NCBI RefSeq assembly: GCF_014529985.1
Contig: NZ_JACVMU010000005.1
Location: 101,147 to 165,146 of the forward strand
DNA length: 64,000 bases
Direction of reading: 5' to 3'
Source: Leucobacter sp. cx-42
GTDB lineage: Bacteria > Actinomycetota > Actinomycetes > Actinomycetales > Microbacteriaceae
The translations under genes were made by a program, and so were the position numbers. The stretch's first letter is position 1, and every line of letters starts with the position of its first letter. Below, piece after piece: positions 35,750 to 44,679 of this stretch. A model generated the notes under the pieces. That model saw only the letters and a program-made list of their open reading frames with translations. It ran no database searches and was not told the DNA's origin.

Positions 35750-35843
35750 ACACACGGGAGTCCGGTAGGCCGGGCTGAGAGGAAGGTCATCAACCTTCGA
35801 CCGTCGAACCTGATCTGGATCATGCCAGCGCAGGGAGACACTC
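35750..35843 (+). promoter_or_regulatory. TPP riboswitch (THI element)
   Basis: The conserved pieces are in order: GGGAGTCC, GGGCTGAGAGG, a variable stem (AAGGTCATCAACCTT), CGAACCTGATCTGGATCATGCC and CAGGGAGACAC. These are the pyrimidine- and pyrophosphate-sensing helices of the thiamine pyrophosphate riboswitch. It lies 42 bases before the ThiY-type gene on the plus strand. Confidence 0.93.
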
Positions 35844-35854
35844 TTCTACTTACC

Positions 35855-35882
35855 CGTGCCCAGTGAACACTGAAAGGGCACG
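35855..35882 (+). promoter_or_regulatory. RBS-sequestering hairpin downstream of TPP riboswitch
   Basis: CGTGCCC (35855-35861) pairs with GGGCACG (35876-35882), and an inner CAGTG pairs with CACTG. The 3' arm covers the AAAGGG ribosome-binding site of the ThiY gene (ATG at 35886). This supports translational shut-off when thiamine pyrophosphate is bound. It was judged by eye. Confidence 0.72.
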
Positions 35883-35885
35883 CAC

Positions 35886-36941
35886 ATGCGTCACCACACA
35901 CTCAACACCGGTCGCATCATTGCGGCTACGGCGGCAATCGCCGCCGCAACCCTGGCGCTCTCCGGGTGCAGCGCCAACACCGCTGACGCTGCCGGCGCTG
36001 CCGACGGCTCGGCAGAAGCCGTCACCTTCGCCCTGGACTGGGCGCCGAACACCAACCACATCGGCGTCTACGTTGCCGAGGCAGAGGGATACTTCGCAGA
36101 TGCCGGCCTCGACGTCGAGATCCTGCCGTACGGCTCGACCTCTGCCACGCAGCTGGTCTCGGCTGGCGAAGCAGACTTCGGCATTGGCGGACAGTCTGGA
36201 GTGCAGATGGCTCGCACCTCAGGCCTCGATGTCATCTCGGTCTACCGCGTGACTCAGACCGACACCGGACGCCTGGTGGCGCTGAACGACCGCACAGACA
36301 TCACCAGGCCGAAGGATCTCGACGGCATGGTCTTCGGCGGATTTGGCGCACCCCTCTTCCCCGCGCTTGCGAAGTCAACGATTCAGGGCGACGGCGGCGC
36401 AGGCACCTTCGAGGAGGTCGTACTTGATACCGGCGCATACGAGGCGCTGTCGCAGGGGCGGATCGATTTCACGCTCTCGGTCGCCACGTGGGAGAACCTG
36501 CAGAACGAGATCGACGGCCACCCCTACCAGGCTTGGCGATACCAGGACTTCGGTGTCCCCGAACAGCAGTCGACCGGCATCATCTCGAGTGATGCGTACC
36601 TTGCAGAGCACCCCGATGCAGCCCGCGCATTCGTTGGCGCTGTGGCGAAGGGCTACCAGTTCGCCGCTGACCACCCTGAACAGGCCGCCGAAATCCTTAT
36701 CGACGCGAACCCTGACACCTTGGGCACGGCTCGCGAGCTCGTGCAACGCAGCGCCAAGCTCATGGCCGAAGACGGCTACCTCGTGCAGGAGGGCCACGAG
36801 ATCGGCGCGGCACACCCTGACGCATGGAACGGCTTTGGCAAGTTCCTCTTCGATGGCGGCTTCTTGGCTGATGCTTCGGGAAAGCCGGTGACGGTTGAAC
36901 CCGACTGGAGCACCTACTACACCGACGAACTGCTCAAGTGA
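35886..36941 (+). CDS. ThiY-type thiamine-precursor binding lipoprotein
   Basis: A 351-residue NMT1/THI5-like periplasmic-type binding protein with lipobox LSGC (Cys 28). The motif FALDWAPNTNHIGVYVAEAEGYFADAGLDVEIL is the family's pyrimidine-binding signature. Under a TPP riboswitch and followed by a permease and ATPase, it should capture HMP, N-formyl-aminomethyl-pyrimidine or a related thiamine breakdown product. Its stop overlaps the permease start by 4 bases. Confidence 0.9.
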   Translation: MRHHTLNTGRIIAATAAIAAATLALSGCSANTADAAGAADGSAEAVTFALDWAPNTNHIGVYVAEAEGYFADAGLDVEILPYGSTSATQLVSAGEADFGIGGQSGVQMARTSGLDVISVYRVTQTDTGRLVALNDRTDITRPKDLDGMVFGGFGAPLFPALAKSTIQGDGGAGTFEEVVLDTGAYEALSQGRIDFTLSVATWENLQNEIDGHPYQAWRYQDFGVPEQQSTGIISSDAYLAEHPDAARAFVGAVAKGYQFAADHPEQAAEILIDANPDTLGTARELVQRSAKLMAEDGYLVQEGHEIGAAHPDAWNGFGKFLFDGGFLADASGKPVTVEPDWSTYYTDELLK

Positions 36942-37723
36942 CCCAGCCGCGAGGTGCACGGGTGGCAGCCGTTGTGCTGCCACCCGTGCTCGCGTGCTGC
37001 CTGCTGTTTGGCGTGTGGCAGGGGGTCACGCAGGCAGGGCTGGTTCCGCCAGAGCTGTTGCCGTCCCCCACGAGGATTGCCGAAGCCGGATTCGCTGAGC
37101 GTGACGCACTCTTGCGCCACCTGGTGCCCACGCTGACCGCCACCGTTGTCGGATTCGGGCTTTCGGTGGCCGTCGCATTTCTCGCGGCGGCACTCCTCGA
37201 TTTCTCGCAGCTGTTGCGGCGGGCAATCTTGCCGATTCTTGTCGTGAGCCAAACGTTGCCACTCATCGCGCTTGCCCCACTCGTGGTGCTCTGGTTTGGG
37301 TTTGGCCTACTTCCGAAGGTGCTCCTCGTTGCCTTCGTCACCTTCTTCCCGATGGTCGTCGGCCTGCTTCGAGGGTTCACAGAGGCTGACCCTGAAGCCG
37401 AAGCACTGCTGCGCTCGATGGGGGCTGGAAGGTGGCAGGTGTTTCGCCTGATCCGCCTCCCGGCAAGTATTCCGTCGTTCTTCTCAGCGCTCCGCATCTC
37501 GATCACCTACGCCGTGGTCGGAACAATCTTTGCCGAGTATGCGGGTGCGGTCGCAGGACTCGGCGTGTACATGCAGTCAGCGAAACATGTGTTTCGCACG
37601 GACCTGGTGCTTGCGGCGGTCACGATGAGTTCGGTGCTGACGCTCACCCTCTACGGGGTCGTGATGCTCATCGAACGCGTCACCGTACCGTGGCTCAGAA
37701 TCGAACGGGGGAAGGTCGCATGA
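36938..37723 (+). CDS. ABC permease, thiamine-precursor uptake (ThiX type)
   Basis: A 261-residue BPD permease with about six helices. The EAA loop is seen in the segment DPEAEALLRSMGAGRWQVFRL. It overlaps the ThiY and ThiZ genes by 4 bases on each side. An alternative start a few codons in, near a GTG, is possible. Confidence 0.88.
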   Translation: MTQPRGARVAAVVLPPVLACCLLFGVWQGVTQAGLVPPELLPSPTRIAEAGFAERDALLRHLVPTLTATVVGFGLSVAVAFLAAALLDFSQLLRRAILPILVVSQTLPLIALAPLVVLWFGFGLLPKVLLVAFVTFFPMVVGLLRGFTEADPEAEALLRSMGAGRWQVFRLIRLPASIPSFFSALRISITYAVVGTIFAEYAGAVAGLGVYMQSAKHVFRTDLVLAAVTMSSVLTLTLYGVVMLIERVTVPWLRIERGKVA

Positions 37724-38541
37724 GCGCGCAACTACTCGAGCTCGATGGCATCTCGGCCGGATTCGGTAGCCATCGCGTGCTTGACGACCTGCACCTGCAG
37801 GTTGCACCGGGTGAAATCGTGGCGCTGGTTGGCGCGAGCGGAAGTGGCAAGTCCACACTGCTGTCGCTCCTGACGGGCGCGGTGCGCGCGAGTGCGGGCG
37901 AGATTCGCTACGGCGGCGCCGTAATTGACCCGGCAACGATGGGAGCGCACCGACCCTTTGCCGCGATGCCGCAGCGCGACGTGCTGCTGCCGTGGCGCGA
38001 CATGGTGGCGAACGCGAGCATCGGGCTCGAGGTCGCTGGCGTGCCCAAGCGGGAAGCCCGGTCGCGCGCAGCCGAGCTCTTCGCTCCCTTCGGGCTCACG
38101 GGAAGCGAGGCGCAGTTTCCCCGACAGCTCTCGGGCGGCATGCGGCAGCGGGTATCGTTCCTGCGCACGGTCGTACAGGAAAAGCCAGTGCTCCTGCTCG
38201 ATGAGCCGTTTGGGGCGCTCGACGCGATCACCCGCGACGATCTGCAACGGTGGCTCCTGGCGATCTGGGAACAGCATGGCTGGAGCATCCTGCTCATTAC
38301 CCACGACATTCGCGAGGCCGTGCGCCTTGCCGACCGTGCGCTCGTGCTCGGTCGGGCTGGCGAGGTCGGTGGGGCGCGGATCGTCGCAGAGGTCCCGGTC
38401 TCCCGAGACATTCCACGCGACGACCGGTTCGTACTCGACCCTCGGGTGCCGGTGCGCGAGTCTCAGCTGCAGGCAGCGCTCGGCAGCGTGCACGCACGAG
38501 ACGCGACCGCCCCCGGCCGCGCAGACGAACGCGGGAGATAG
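37720..38541 (+). CDS. ABC ATP-binding protein, thiamine-precursor uptake (ThiZ type)
   Basis: About 273 residues. Walker A GASGSGKST, Q-loop MPQRD, signature LSGGMRQR, Walker B LLLDEPFGALD and H-loop THD. The ATG at 37720 overlaps the permease stop (ATGA). A longer upstream frame exists but runs through the permease gene. This completes the riboswitch-controlled transporter. Confidence 0.92.
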   Translation: MSAQLLELDGISAGFGSHRVLDDLHLQVAPGEIVALVGASGSGKSTLLSLLTGAVRASAGEIRYGGAVIDPATMGAHRPFAAMPQRDVLLPWRDMVANASIGLEVAGVPKREARSRAAELFAPFGLTGSEAQFPRQLSGGMRQRVSFLRTVVQEKPVLLLDEPFGALDAITRDDLQRWLLAIWEQHGWSILLITHDIREAVRLADRALVLGRAGEVGGARIVAEVPVSRDIPRDDRFVLDPRVPVRESQLQAALGSVHARDATAPGRADERGR

Positions 38542-38587
38542 CCAAAAGACGGGCCTGCTCCTTCGAGCAGGCCCGTCTTTTGGCTAT
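38538..38587. terminator. Bidirectional terminator
   Basis: A perfect hairpin: GCCAAAAGACGGGCCTGCTC, loop CTTC, then its exact complement. A-run and T-run on the two sides let it end both the plus-strand thi operon and the minus-strand ABC operon, whose last gene ends at 38595. Confidence 0.9.
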
Positions 38588-38594
38588 GGCGATG

Positions 38595-39386
38595 TTACGA
38601 GAGCAGCGCGCGATCGTCGAGCTGTGCGCCCTTGATCTTCGAGAACTCTTCAAGCAGGCCAGCAACGGTAAGCGTCTTCTTGCGCTCGGGATCAGCCGAG
38701 AACACGATGCGACCCTCGTGCATCATGATGAGGCGGTTGCCGAGGGCGAGCGCCTGCTCCATGTTGTGCGTGACCATGAGGGTGGTGAGTCCGCCCTGGC
38801 CGACGATGCGGCCGGTGAGGTCTGTCACGAGCGCCGCACGCTGCGGGTCGAGCGCAGCGGTGTGCTCGTCGAGCAGCAGAATGTCAGGGCTGGTGAAGCC
38901 AGCCATGAGCAGCGAGAGTGCCTGGCGCTGGCCGCCAGAAAGCAGGCCAACCTTTGCGGTGAGGCGGTTCTCAAGGCCAAGCTCAAGCGACTTCAGGTCT
39001 TCACGGAAGCGGTCACGCTGGCCGCGCGTCAGCGCCGGGCCAAGGCCACGGCTCTTGCCACGGCGCACCGCAAGCGCAAGGTTCTGCTCGATCGTGAGAT
39101 CAGGCGCGGTACCCGCCATCGGGTCCTGGAACACGCGGCCAACGTACTTGGCGCGCTGGTGCTCCTTGAGCTTATTCACGCGATTGCCTGCGATATCAAT
39201 CGTGCCAGAGTCAACCGAGTAACGCCCCGAGATGGCGTTGAGCAGCGTCGACTTACCAGCGCCGTTCGAACCAATGATGGTGACGAAGTCGCCCTGTTCG
39301 AGAGTCAGGCTGATCTCATTGAGCGCGCGGCGCTCGTTGACGGTGCCAGGGAAGAAGGTCTTGGAGATGCGTTCAATCTGCAGCAT
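38595..39386 (-). CDS. ABC ATP-binding protein, TrpXYZ-like transporter
   Basis: A 263-residue ATPase with Walker A GSNGAGKST, signature LSGGQRQAL and Walker B ILLLDEHTAALD. It is the last gene of a three-gene minus-strand set (binding protein, permease, ATPase) of the type that carries pfam04392 binding proteins. In Streptococcus such a system (TrpXYZ) is linked to tryptophan uptake; here the substrate is inferred only from that similarity. Confidence 0.88.
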   Translation of the reverse strand: MLQIERISKTFFPGTVNERRALNEISLTLEQGDFVTIIGSNGAGKSTLLNAISGRYSVDSGTIDIAGNRVNKLKEHQRAKYVGRVFQDPMAGTAPDLTIEQNLALAVRRGKSRGLGPALTRGQRDRFREDLKSLELGLENRLTAKVGLLSGGQRQALSLLMAGFTSPDILLLDEHTAALDPQRAALVTDLTGRIVGQGGLTTLMVTHNMEQALALGNRLIMMHEGRIVFSADPERKKTLTVAGLLEEFSKIKGAQLDDRALLS

Positions 39387-39391
39387 GTCGA

Positions 39392-40393
39392 TTAGCCCTT
39401 CGCGTTCGCAGCGTCGATTTTGATGTTCTCGGTGGTCGACGGAGTCGAATCATCGAAGAGTGCGGTGTCGCGGTCCTCTGCGTTCGAGACCTTGCCGCCG
39501 CGGCTCCAGAGCGAAGGAACCTTCTTAAGGAAGCCCCAGCGCGGCAGCAGCAGCGCAGCGATCACGAGCAGCGCAGTAACGAGCTTCATGTCGTTGGGGT
39601 CGAGGCCAGCCTTGAGCGCCAAGAAGATAATCATGCGGTAGAGCACGGCACCGAAGATAACCGCGAAGGTCGCGACCCAGATGAAGCGCTGACCGAAGAT
39701 CGCCTGGCCGAGGATGACCGACGCGAGACCGATGAGGATGAGGCCAACGCCCATGCTGATGTCGGCAAAGCCCTGGTACTGAGCAACAAGCGCGCCACAG
39801 AGCGCGACGAGGCCATTCGAGAGCGAAAGCGTGAGGATCTTCGTGCCGTCGGTGCTCACACCGAAGCTCGAGATCATGGGGCCGTTGTCACCGGTTGCCT
39901 GGATTGCGAGGCCGAGGTTCGTCGACAGGAACCAGTCAACGATGAGCTTCACGATGAAGACACCGGCGAAGATGATGAGGACGCTCCACCAGCTCTTGCT
40001 GATGCCCGCGTTATCGATCGGGGTGAAGACCGTGTCTGCGCGAAGCAGGGGCACGTTTGAGGTGCCTGCGACACCCTCCTTGGTGCTGCCCATGATCCGC
40101 AAATTGATCGACCACAGGCCGATCATCGTGAGGATACCGGCGAGCAGACCATCGATCTTGCCCTTGGTGTGCAGCAGACCGGTAATGGCACCCGCGATGA
40201 GGCCGACACCGAAGCCAGCTGCGGTCGCAAGGACAGGATTGAAACCGAGCACGATCATCGACGCGGCGGTTGCGCCACCGGTCGTGAAGCTACCGTCAAC
40301 GGTGAGGTCAGGGAAATTCAGCACACGGAAGGTCAGGTAGACCCCGAGTGCCATCACTCCGTAGAGCAGGCCGAGTTCGAGCGCACCGATCAT
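39392..40393 (-). CDS. ABC permease, TrpXYZ-like transporter
   Basis: A 333-residue permease with about eight helices. MIGALELGLLYGVMALGVYLTFRVLNFPDLTVDGSFTTGGA is the characteristic N-terminus of BPD_transp_2 permeases that pair with pfam04392 binding proteins. Five bases separate it from the ATPase gene. Confidence 0.88.
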   Translation of the reverse strand: MIGALELGLLYGVMALGVYLTFRVLNFPDLTVDGSFTTGGATAASMIVLGFNPVLATAAGFGVGLIAGAITGLLHTKGKIDGLLAGILTMIGLWSINLRIMGSTKEGVAGTSNVPLLRADTVFTPIDNAGISKSWWSVLIIFAGVFIVKLIVDWFLSTNLGLAIQATGDNGPMISSFGVSTDGTKILTLSLSNGLVALCGALVAQYQGFADISMGVGLILIGLASVILGQAIFGQRFIWVATFAVIFGAVLYRMIIFLALKAGLDPNDMKLVTALLVIAALLLPRWGFLKKVPSLWSRGGKVSNAEDRDTALFDDSTPSTTENIKIDAANAKG

Positions 40394-40488
40394 GCGGTTG
40401 TCCTATTCATAGTGTTTTCCCGAGCGGTTACGGGCTTCTTCGTGCGGCGGTCACAGGAGTCTGGGTCACGCCGTATGTCTGTAAATAA

Positions 40489-40526
40489 GGGTACCGGCCA
40501 ATCGCAGATTACGACGGCCGGTACCC
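40489..40526 (-). terminator. Hairpin between binding-protein and permease genes
   Basis: GGGTACCGGCC pairs exactly with GGCCGGTACCC across a 16-base loop. It lies in the 206-base gap downstream of the binding-protein gene and before the permease. No T-run follows, so it more likely stabilises the upstream mRNA or attenuates expression, favouring excess binding protein, than acting as a full terminator. Confidence 0.6.
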
Positions 40527-40599
40527 CTGATGGTGAGCTTGCGCTTACCGCTGGTGATGTTCCTGCCGCGCCTGCGCGACGGGAACCACACGCAACGTC

Positions 40600-41619
40600 T
40601 TACTTCGAGACGTCGGTGCCCTCAGCGGTGATCGACTCGGGCAGCTCGATGCCAATTGCCTTCGCTGCAGCCGAGTTGTAGGTGCTCGCGAGAGTGTCAG
40701 CGAACTCAACCGGCATGGTTGCGGGCTCAGCCTCACCCTTGAGGATCTTCACTGCCATTGCACCGGTCTGCTTGCCGAGTGCGAAGTAGTCGATGCCGAC
40801 GGTAGCGAGTGCGCCACCCTCAACGGTGCCAGCCTCTGCAGCGATAACGGGAATCTTGTTGGTCTCTGCAACCTTGACGAGCGACGCGATGCCAGCAACA
40901 ACAACGTTGTCGGTGGGAACGTAGAACGCGTCAACCTTGCCGAGCGCCTCAGCTGCCGACGAGATGTCTGCACCGGTGGTGACGGTCGAGGTCTTGATCT
41001 CGAGGCCGTGCTTCTTCGCAACTGCGGTTGCGTTCTTCACCTGCACCTCGGAGTTCACCTCGCCCGAAGCGTAAACGATGCCAACGGTCTTTGCGTCGGG
41101 CTTGATCTCCTTGAGGAGCTGGAACTGCTGCTCGAGTGCTTCCTCGGGAACAGCGTCGCTCGTGCCGGTGACGTTTGCGCCGGGAGCCTCGTTCGAAGCA
41201 ACGAGCTGCGCCTCAACGCCGTCGGTGACAGCGGTGAAGAGCACAGGAACCTCGGTGATCGAGTTCACAGCTGCCTGCGCCGAAGGCGTTGCAACTGCGA
41301 GCACGAGGTCGATGTCCTTGTTGCCAGCGAAGCTCTCAGCGATGGTGCCCGCAGTGGGAACCTCAGCCTGTGCGTTCTGCTCGTCGAAGACAACGGTTTC
41401 GCCCTCAACGTAGCCAGCCTCCGTGAAGGCCTCCTTGAAACCTGCGGTCGCAGCGTCGAGTGCGGGGTGCTGCACGAACTGGCTGATGCCAACGGTGACC
41501 GAGTCTGCGCTTGCCTCGGAACCCGAGTCAGTGCTCGCGCAACCGCTAAGCGTGAGAGCGGCAGCAGCAGTCAGACCGACTACTGCGAGCGCGCGACGTG
41601 AGAAAGAAGTCTGTCGCAT
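40600..41619 (-). CDS. ABC substrate-binding lipoprotein (pfam04392 type)
   Basis: A 339-residue lipoprotein with lipobox LSGC (Cys 27). VTVGISQFVQHPALDAATAGFKEAF and KDIDLVLAVATPSAQAAVNSITEVPVLFTAVTD are typical of the ABC_sub_bind family. It is the first gene of the minus-strand operon; an operator-like palindrome lies about 180 bases upstream. HisC/Pat is the next gene upstream. Confidence 0.88.
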   Translation of the reverse strand: MRQTSFSRRALAVVGLTAAAALTLSGCASTDSGSEASADSVTVGISQFVQHPALDAATAGFKEAFTEAGYVEGETVVFDEQNAQAEVPTAGTIAESFAGNKDIDLVLAVATPSAQAAVNSITEVPVLFTAVTDGVEAQLVASNEAPGANVTGTSDAVPEEALEQQFQLLKEIKPDAKTVGIVYASGEVNSEVQVKNATAVAKKHGLEIKTSTVTTGADISSAAEALGKVDAFYVPTDNVVVAGIASLVKVAETNKIPVIAAEAGTVEGGALATVGIDYFALGKQTGAMAVKILKGEAEPATMPVEFADTLASTYNSAAAKAIGIELPESITAEGTDVSK

Positions 41620-41798
41620 GGGGTGTGGATCCTTACGGGGTTAGTCAACGCCACGGGAAATCTCCGAGGCTGAACGGCCGCAACTCGCTCCCAACGGGAC
41701 CAGCGCGTGCCGTCATTGCACACGTCTAGGACCGCAGGACTGTCGCCACCGCTGCAAGCATCGTATGCGCGAAGACACCACGGTTTCAAATGCCTGAG

Positions 41799-41819
41799 CA
41801 ACCGTTTTGGAAACGGTTG
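41799..41819. promoter_or_regulatory. Operator-like palindrome upstream of ABC operon
   Basis: CAACCGTTT and AAACGGTTG form perfect arms around a 3-base centre, a shape typical of LacI-family or similar operators. It is in the 334-base gap 41620-41953 that serves as promoter region for the ABC binding-protein gene. A second palindrome (GTTGCATT ... AATGCAAC, 41886-41914) lies nearer the end of hisC. No gene was seen in this gap. Confidence 0.6.
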
Positions 41820-41953
41820 TCGTTTTGTGATGCGGCGAGCGCGCTAATACCCCGTTGCGGACAGCACTTCCGCCTTCGCAATTGGGTTGCATTTAAGACC
41901 TTGCCGAATGCAACAGTATTGCGAGACGGAAGCGAGGCCCGCCACCGAACCCG

Positions 41954-43024
41954 TTAAGCTACGAACTTCGCGGCAACCTCGAGCACTGCGTCATTTTCGA
42001 CGGGAAGGCCGATCGAAATACGTATTCCGTCACCGGGGAAGTAGCGAACAGAAATGCCTCGCTCGGCAAACTGCGCCGCAAGCTCGTCGCTGCGCCCACC
42101 AGCGGGCAACCAGACGAAGTTCGCCTGCGAAGGCACAAAGGGGACGCCGAGCTCTGCGAGCTGTGCTTCCATACGCTCGCGCTCTGCAACGAGCTGGTCG
42201 ACGCGCTCTTGCAGTTCGCCCTCTGCGTCGAGCGACGCGAGCGCGCCCTCCTGAGCAAGTGCCGAGACCGCGAACGGAATCGAGACCTTGCGCAGGTCGT
42301 CTGCGAGCTCAACCGGAGCAATCGCGTAGCCGATGCGCAGGCCGGCAAGACCGTAAGCCTTCGAGAAGGTGTGGAGCACGACAACGTTCGGGAACTTGCC
42401 GAAGTAGTCGATGCCGCGGGGTGACTCAGCGCCGCGGTCGAAGTGCGTGTACGCCTCATCGACGACCACGACAACGTTCTCGGGCACGCGGGCAAGGAAG
42501 CCCTCGAAGTCTGCGCGATCCACCACCGTGCCGGTCGGGTTATTCGGGTTGCAGACGAAGATCAGGCGCGTGCGGTCGGTGATGGCGTCGGCCATCGCGT
42601 CGAGGTCGTGGCGCGCACCAGCGTCAAGCGGCACCTCAACTGGCACCGCGCCCGCCGAACGCACGAGAATCGGGTAAGCCTCAAACGAACGCCACGCGAA
42701 CATAACCTCGTCGCCGGGGCCGGTCACCGCGTGAATGAGCTGACCGGCAACCTCAACCGAGCCCGAGCCAAATACGACGTTCTCGTACTGCACGCCAAAG
42801 CGCGCAGCGACCGCCTCACCGATTGCGACAGCGCCGTGATCGGGGTAGCGGTTGATCGCCGCTGGCAAGCACGCCTGCACGCGGGCCGCCACCGAGGGCA
42901 GCGGATCGTACGGGTTCTCATTCGACGACAGCTTTGCGCTCAGCCCATCGTGGCCAACGGGTGCTGGCTTACCGGGACGGTATGCAGCAACGTGTTCGAG
43001 GCCGGGGCGTGAGGGCAGTGACAT
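41954..43024 (-). CDS. hisC: HisC/Pat-type aminotransferase
   Basis: A 356-residue class I/II PLP aminotransferase. LSSNENPYDPLPSV, CNPNNPTGTVV, VVVDEAYTHF, and the PLP lysine in HTFSKAYGLAGLRIGYAI are all present. It would act as histidinol-phosphate aminotransferase or as Pat, the aromatic amino-acid aminotransferase of actinobacteria. It is outside any his operon and beside a Trp-like transporter, which slightly favours Pat. Confidence 0.88.
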   Translation of the reverse strand: MSLPSRPGLEHVAAYRPGKPAPVGHDGLSAKLSSNENPYDPLPSVAARVQACLPAAINRYPDHGAVAIGEAVAARFGVQYENVVFGSGSVEVAGQLIHAVTGPGDEVMFAWRSFEAYPILVRSAGAVPVEVPLDAGARHDLDAMADAITDRTRLIFVCNPNNPTGTVVDRADFEGFLARVPENVVVVVDEAYTHFDRGAESPRGIDYFGKFPNVVVLHTFSKAYGLAGLRIGYAIAPVELADDLRKVSIPFAVSALAQEGALASLDAEGELQERVDQLVAERERMEAQLAELGVPFVPSQANFVWLPAGGRSDELAAQFAERGISVRYFPGDGIRISIGLPVENDAVLEVAAKFVA

Positions 43025-43135
43025 TGTCGGCTCGCTTTCGCAGGAGAGCCCGGCGCCGAGGTGCCGAGCGGAGAAGATGGGCGTTGCAGCCAGGCTACTC
43101 CCCCAGCTCTCCTGCGAAGCCGCGATTGCAGAGTT

Positions 43136-43690
43136 TTACACAGCCTGCCCGTACTCGCCGGTCGCCACGAGAATCGCGCGACCAATGACAGCGTCACGCA
43201 TCATGAAGCCCTGAACAGCCGGGGTGACATCTGCTGGCACATCGATGTGAGCAACGTTGAGCGCGTGGACCACGAACCAGTAGTGGTGCACGCCAGTGTG
43301 CTCGGGCGGCGCAGCGCCCGTAAAGGCAGGCTCGCCCTTCTCATTGCGGATCATGTAGGCGCCTTCTGGGAGATCCGCGCCCCCGATCGCCCCAGCATTG
43401 GCCCGCAATTCACGCACATCTGCGGGAATGTTCGCCACTGCCCAATGCCAGAAGCCTGAACCGGTGGGAGCGTCTGGGTCGTACGACGTGATCGCGAAGC
43501 TCTTCGTCCCCTCAGGGACATCCGTCCAGGAGAGCTGCGGGGACTGGTTCGATCCGCCGGCATATTCTGCATACAACTCAGCGGGCATCGGCTCGCCCGT
43601 TTGGATTGTCGTGCTCGTGAGGGTGAACTCCGGCACCTGGCGCATGAGCGCATAAGGGTTCGCGGGACCGCGGCTAGCAACCTGGGACAT
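43136..43690 (-). CDS. YbhB/YbcL family PEBP-like protein
   Basis: About 184 residues of the phosphatidylethanolamine-binding/Raf-kinase-inhibitor-like fold. SPQLSWTDVPEGTKSFAITSYDPDAPTGSGFWHWAVANIP and HHYWFVVHALN are signature stretches. The cytoplasmic form has no signal peptide. The biological role in bacteria is unknown. Start MSQVASRGP at 43690. Confidence 0.92.
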   Translation of the reverse strand: MSQVASRGPANPYALMRQVPEFTLTSTTIQTGEPMPAELYAEYAGGSNQSPQLSWTDVPEGTKSFAITSYDPDAPTGSGFWHWAVANIPADVRELRANAGAIGGADLPEGAYMIRNEKGEPAFTGAAPPEHTGVHHYWFVVHALNVAHIDVPADVTPAVQGFMMRDAVIGRAILVATGEYGQAV

Positions 43691-43845
43691 CTGACTCTCC
43701 GAATTCCGTCCGACTCCGGCCACCTCGCCGGAAGGGGTCACAACTATACTGACTCATACTGTGCTTCCTCGCGAGAGCGAACCCATACGAAGCCAGTCAC
43801 ACCAGCGTCAATCACGAGCATTCGTGAGTACAAGGAGGCGAAGCA

Positions 43846-44619
43846 ATGGCTTCCACAATGGGATCAGAACGTGCGCGCGGCGCACTTGCGTACCTTCGAC
43901 GCCAAATCACCACCGGAACTTGGCCAGTCGGCAGCCGAATTCCCATCGAGCCAGAGCTCGCTGAACAGATGGGCGTCGGCCGTTCAACCGTGCGAGAGGC
44001 TGTGCGCTCACTGGCGAGCGTCGGCATGCTCGAGACCGCTCCGGGACGAGGCACGTTTGTGCGATCGGCAACCCCGACGAGCTCGCTGCTCAACGAGTTC
44101 CTCAACGACTTCACACTCGAAGAGATTCTCAGCTACCGCCGTGCGCTCGAAATCGAGGCAGCACAGCAGGCTGCGCTGCAGCGCACCGAAGAGGACATCG
44201 CCGCGCTCGAAGAAGCCGCAAAAGAAGAGATGGGCTGCACCCGCTGCCCCGTCCTTGGCATGATCGACGGCTCAGACACGACCGCGTTCAGCAGCAAGTT
44301 CCACCAGCTCATCTTTGACGCTGCGAAGAACCGCCTGCTGTCCTCGCTCTACGCCGGCATCAACGACCAGCTCCGCACCCCCGAGCACCGCGGTCGCCTC
44401 GCGAACGTCGCAACGGGCGCCGAAATGGAGCAGGACCACGCTCGCGTCTTGGACGCGATCCGCCGCCGCGACTTCATCGACGCAGTGCACGCAATGGTCG
44501 AACACGTCGACCACGACGTCGTCATCGTGAACGAGCAGAACGAGATCGTGCCGCCGCTCGTGCGCAGCCCCGAAGCGCAGCAGCGCATCGACCAGGCGCG
44601 CGACGCACAGATCGTATAG
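43846..44619 (+). CDS. FadR/GntR family transcriptional regulator
   Basis: A 257-residue regulator with an N-terminal winged helix (LRRQITTGTWPVGSRIPIEPELAEQMGVGRSTVREAVRSLASVGMLETAPGRGTFV) and a C-terminal all-helical FCD-type domain with His residues (FHQLIFDAA, DHARVLDAIRRRD). AAGGAGG precedes the ATG. Its targets are not clear from the neighbours. Confidence 0.9.
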   Translation: MASTMGSERARGALAYLRRQITTGTWPVGSRIPIEPELAEQMGVGRSTVREAVRSLASVGMLETAPGRGTFVRSATPTSSLLNEFLNDFTLEEILSYRRALEIEAAQQAALQRTEEDIAALEEAAKEEMGCTRCPVLGMIDGSDTTAFSSKFHQLIFDAAKNRLLSSLYAGINDQLRTPEHRGRLANVATGAEMEQDHARVLDAIRRRDFIDAVHAMVEHVDHDVVIVNEQNEIVPPLVRSPEAQQRIDQARDAQIV

Positions 44620-44679
44620 TCGCGCTTGCGGCGCCGAGTGCCGCGCGCACAGACCGCAGGAGATAGGTAGGGAGTGGGC

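Noticed and set aside
37432..37719. Upstream extension of the ThiZ ATPase
   Set aside because: It overlaps the permease in another frame; the ATGA junction at 37720 is the standard start.
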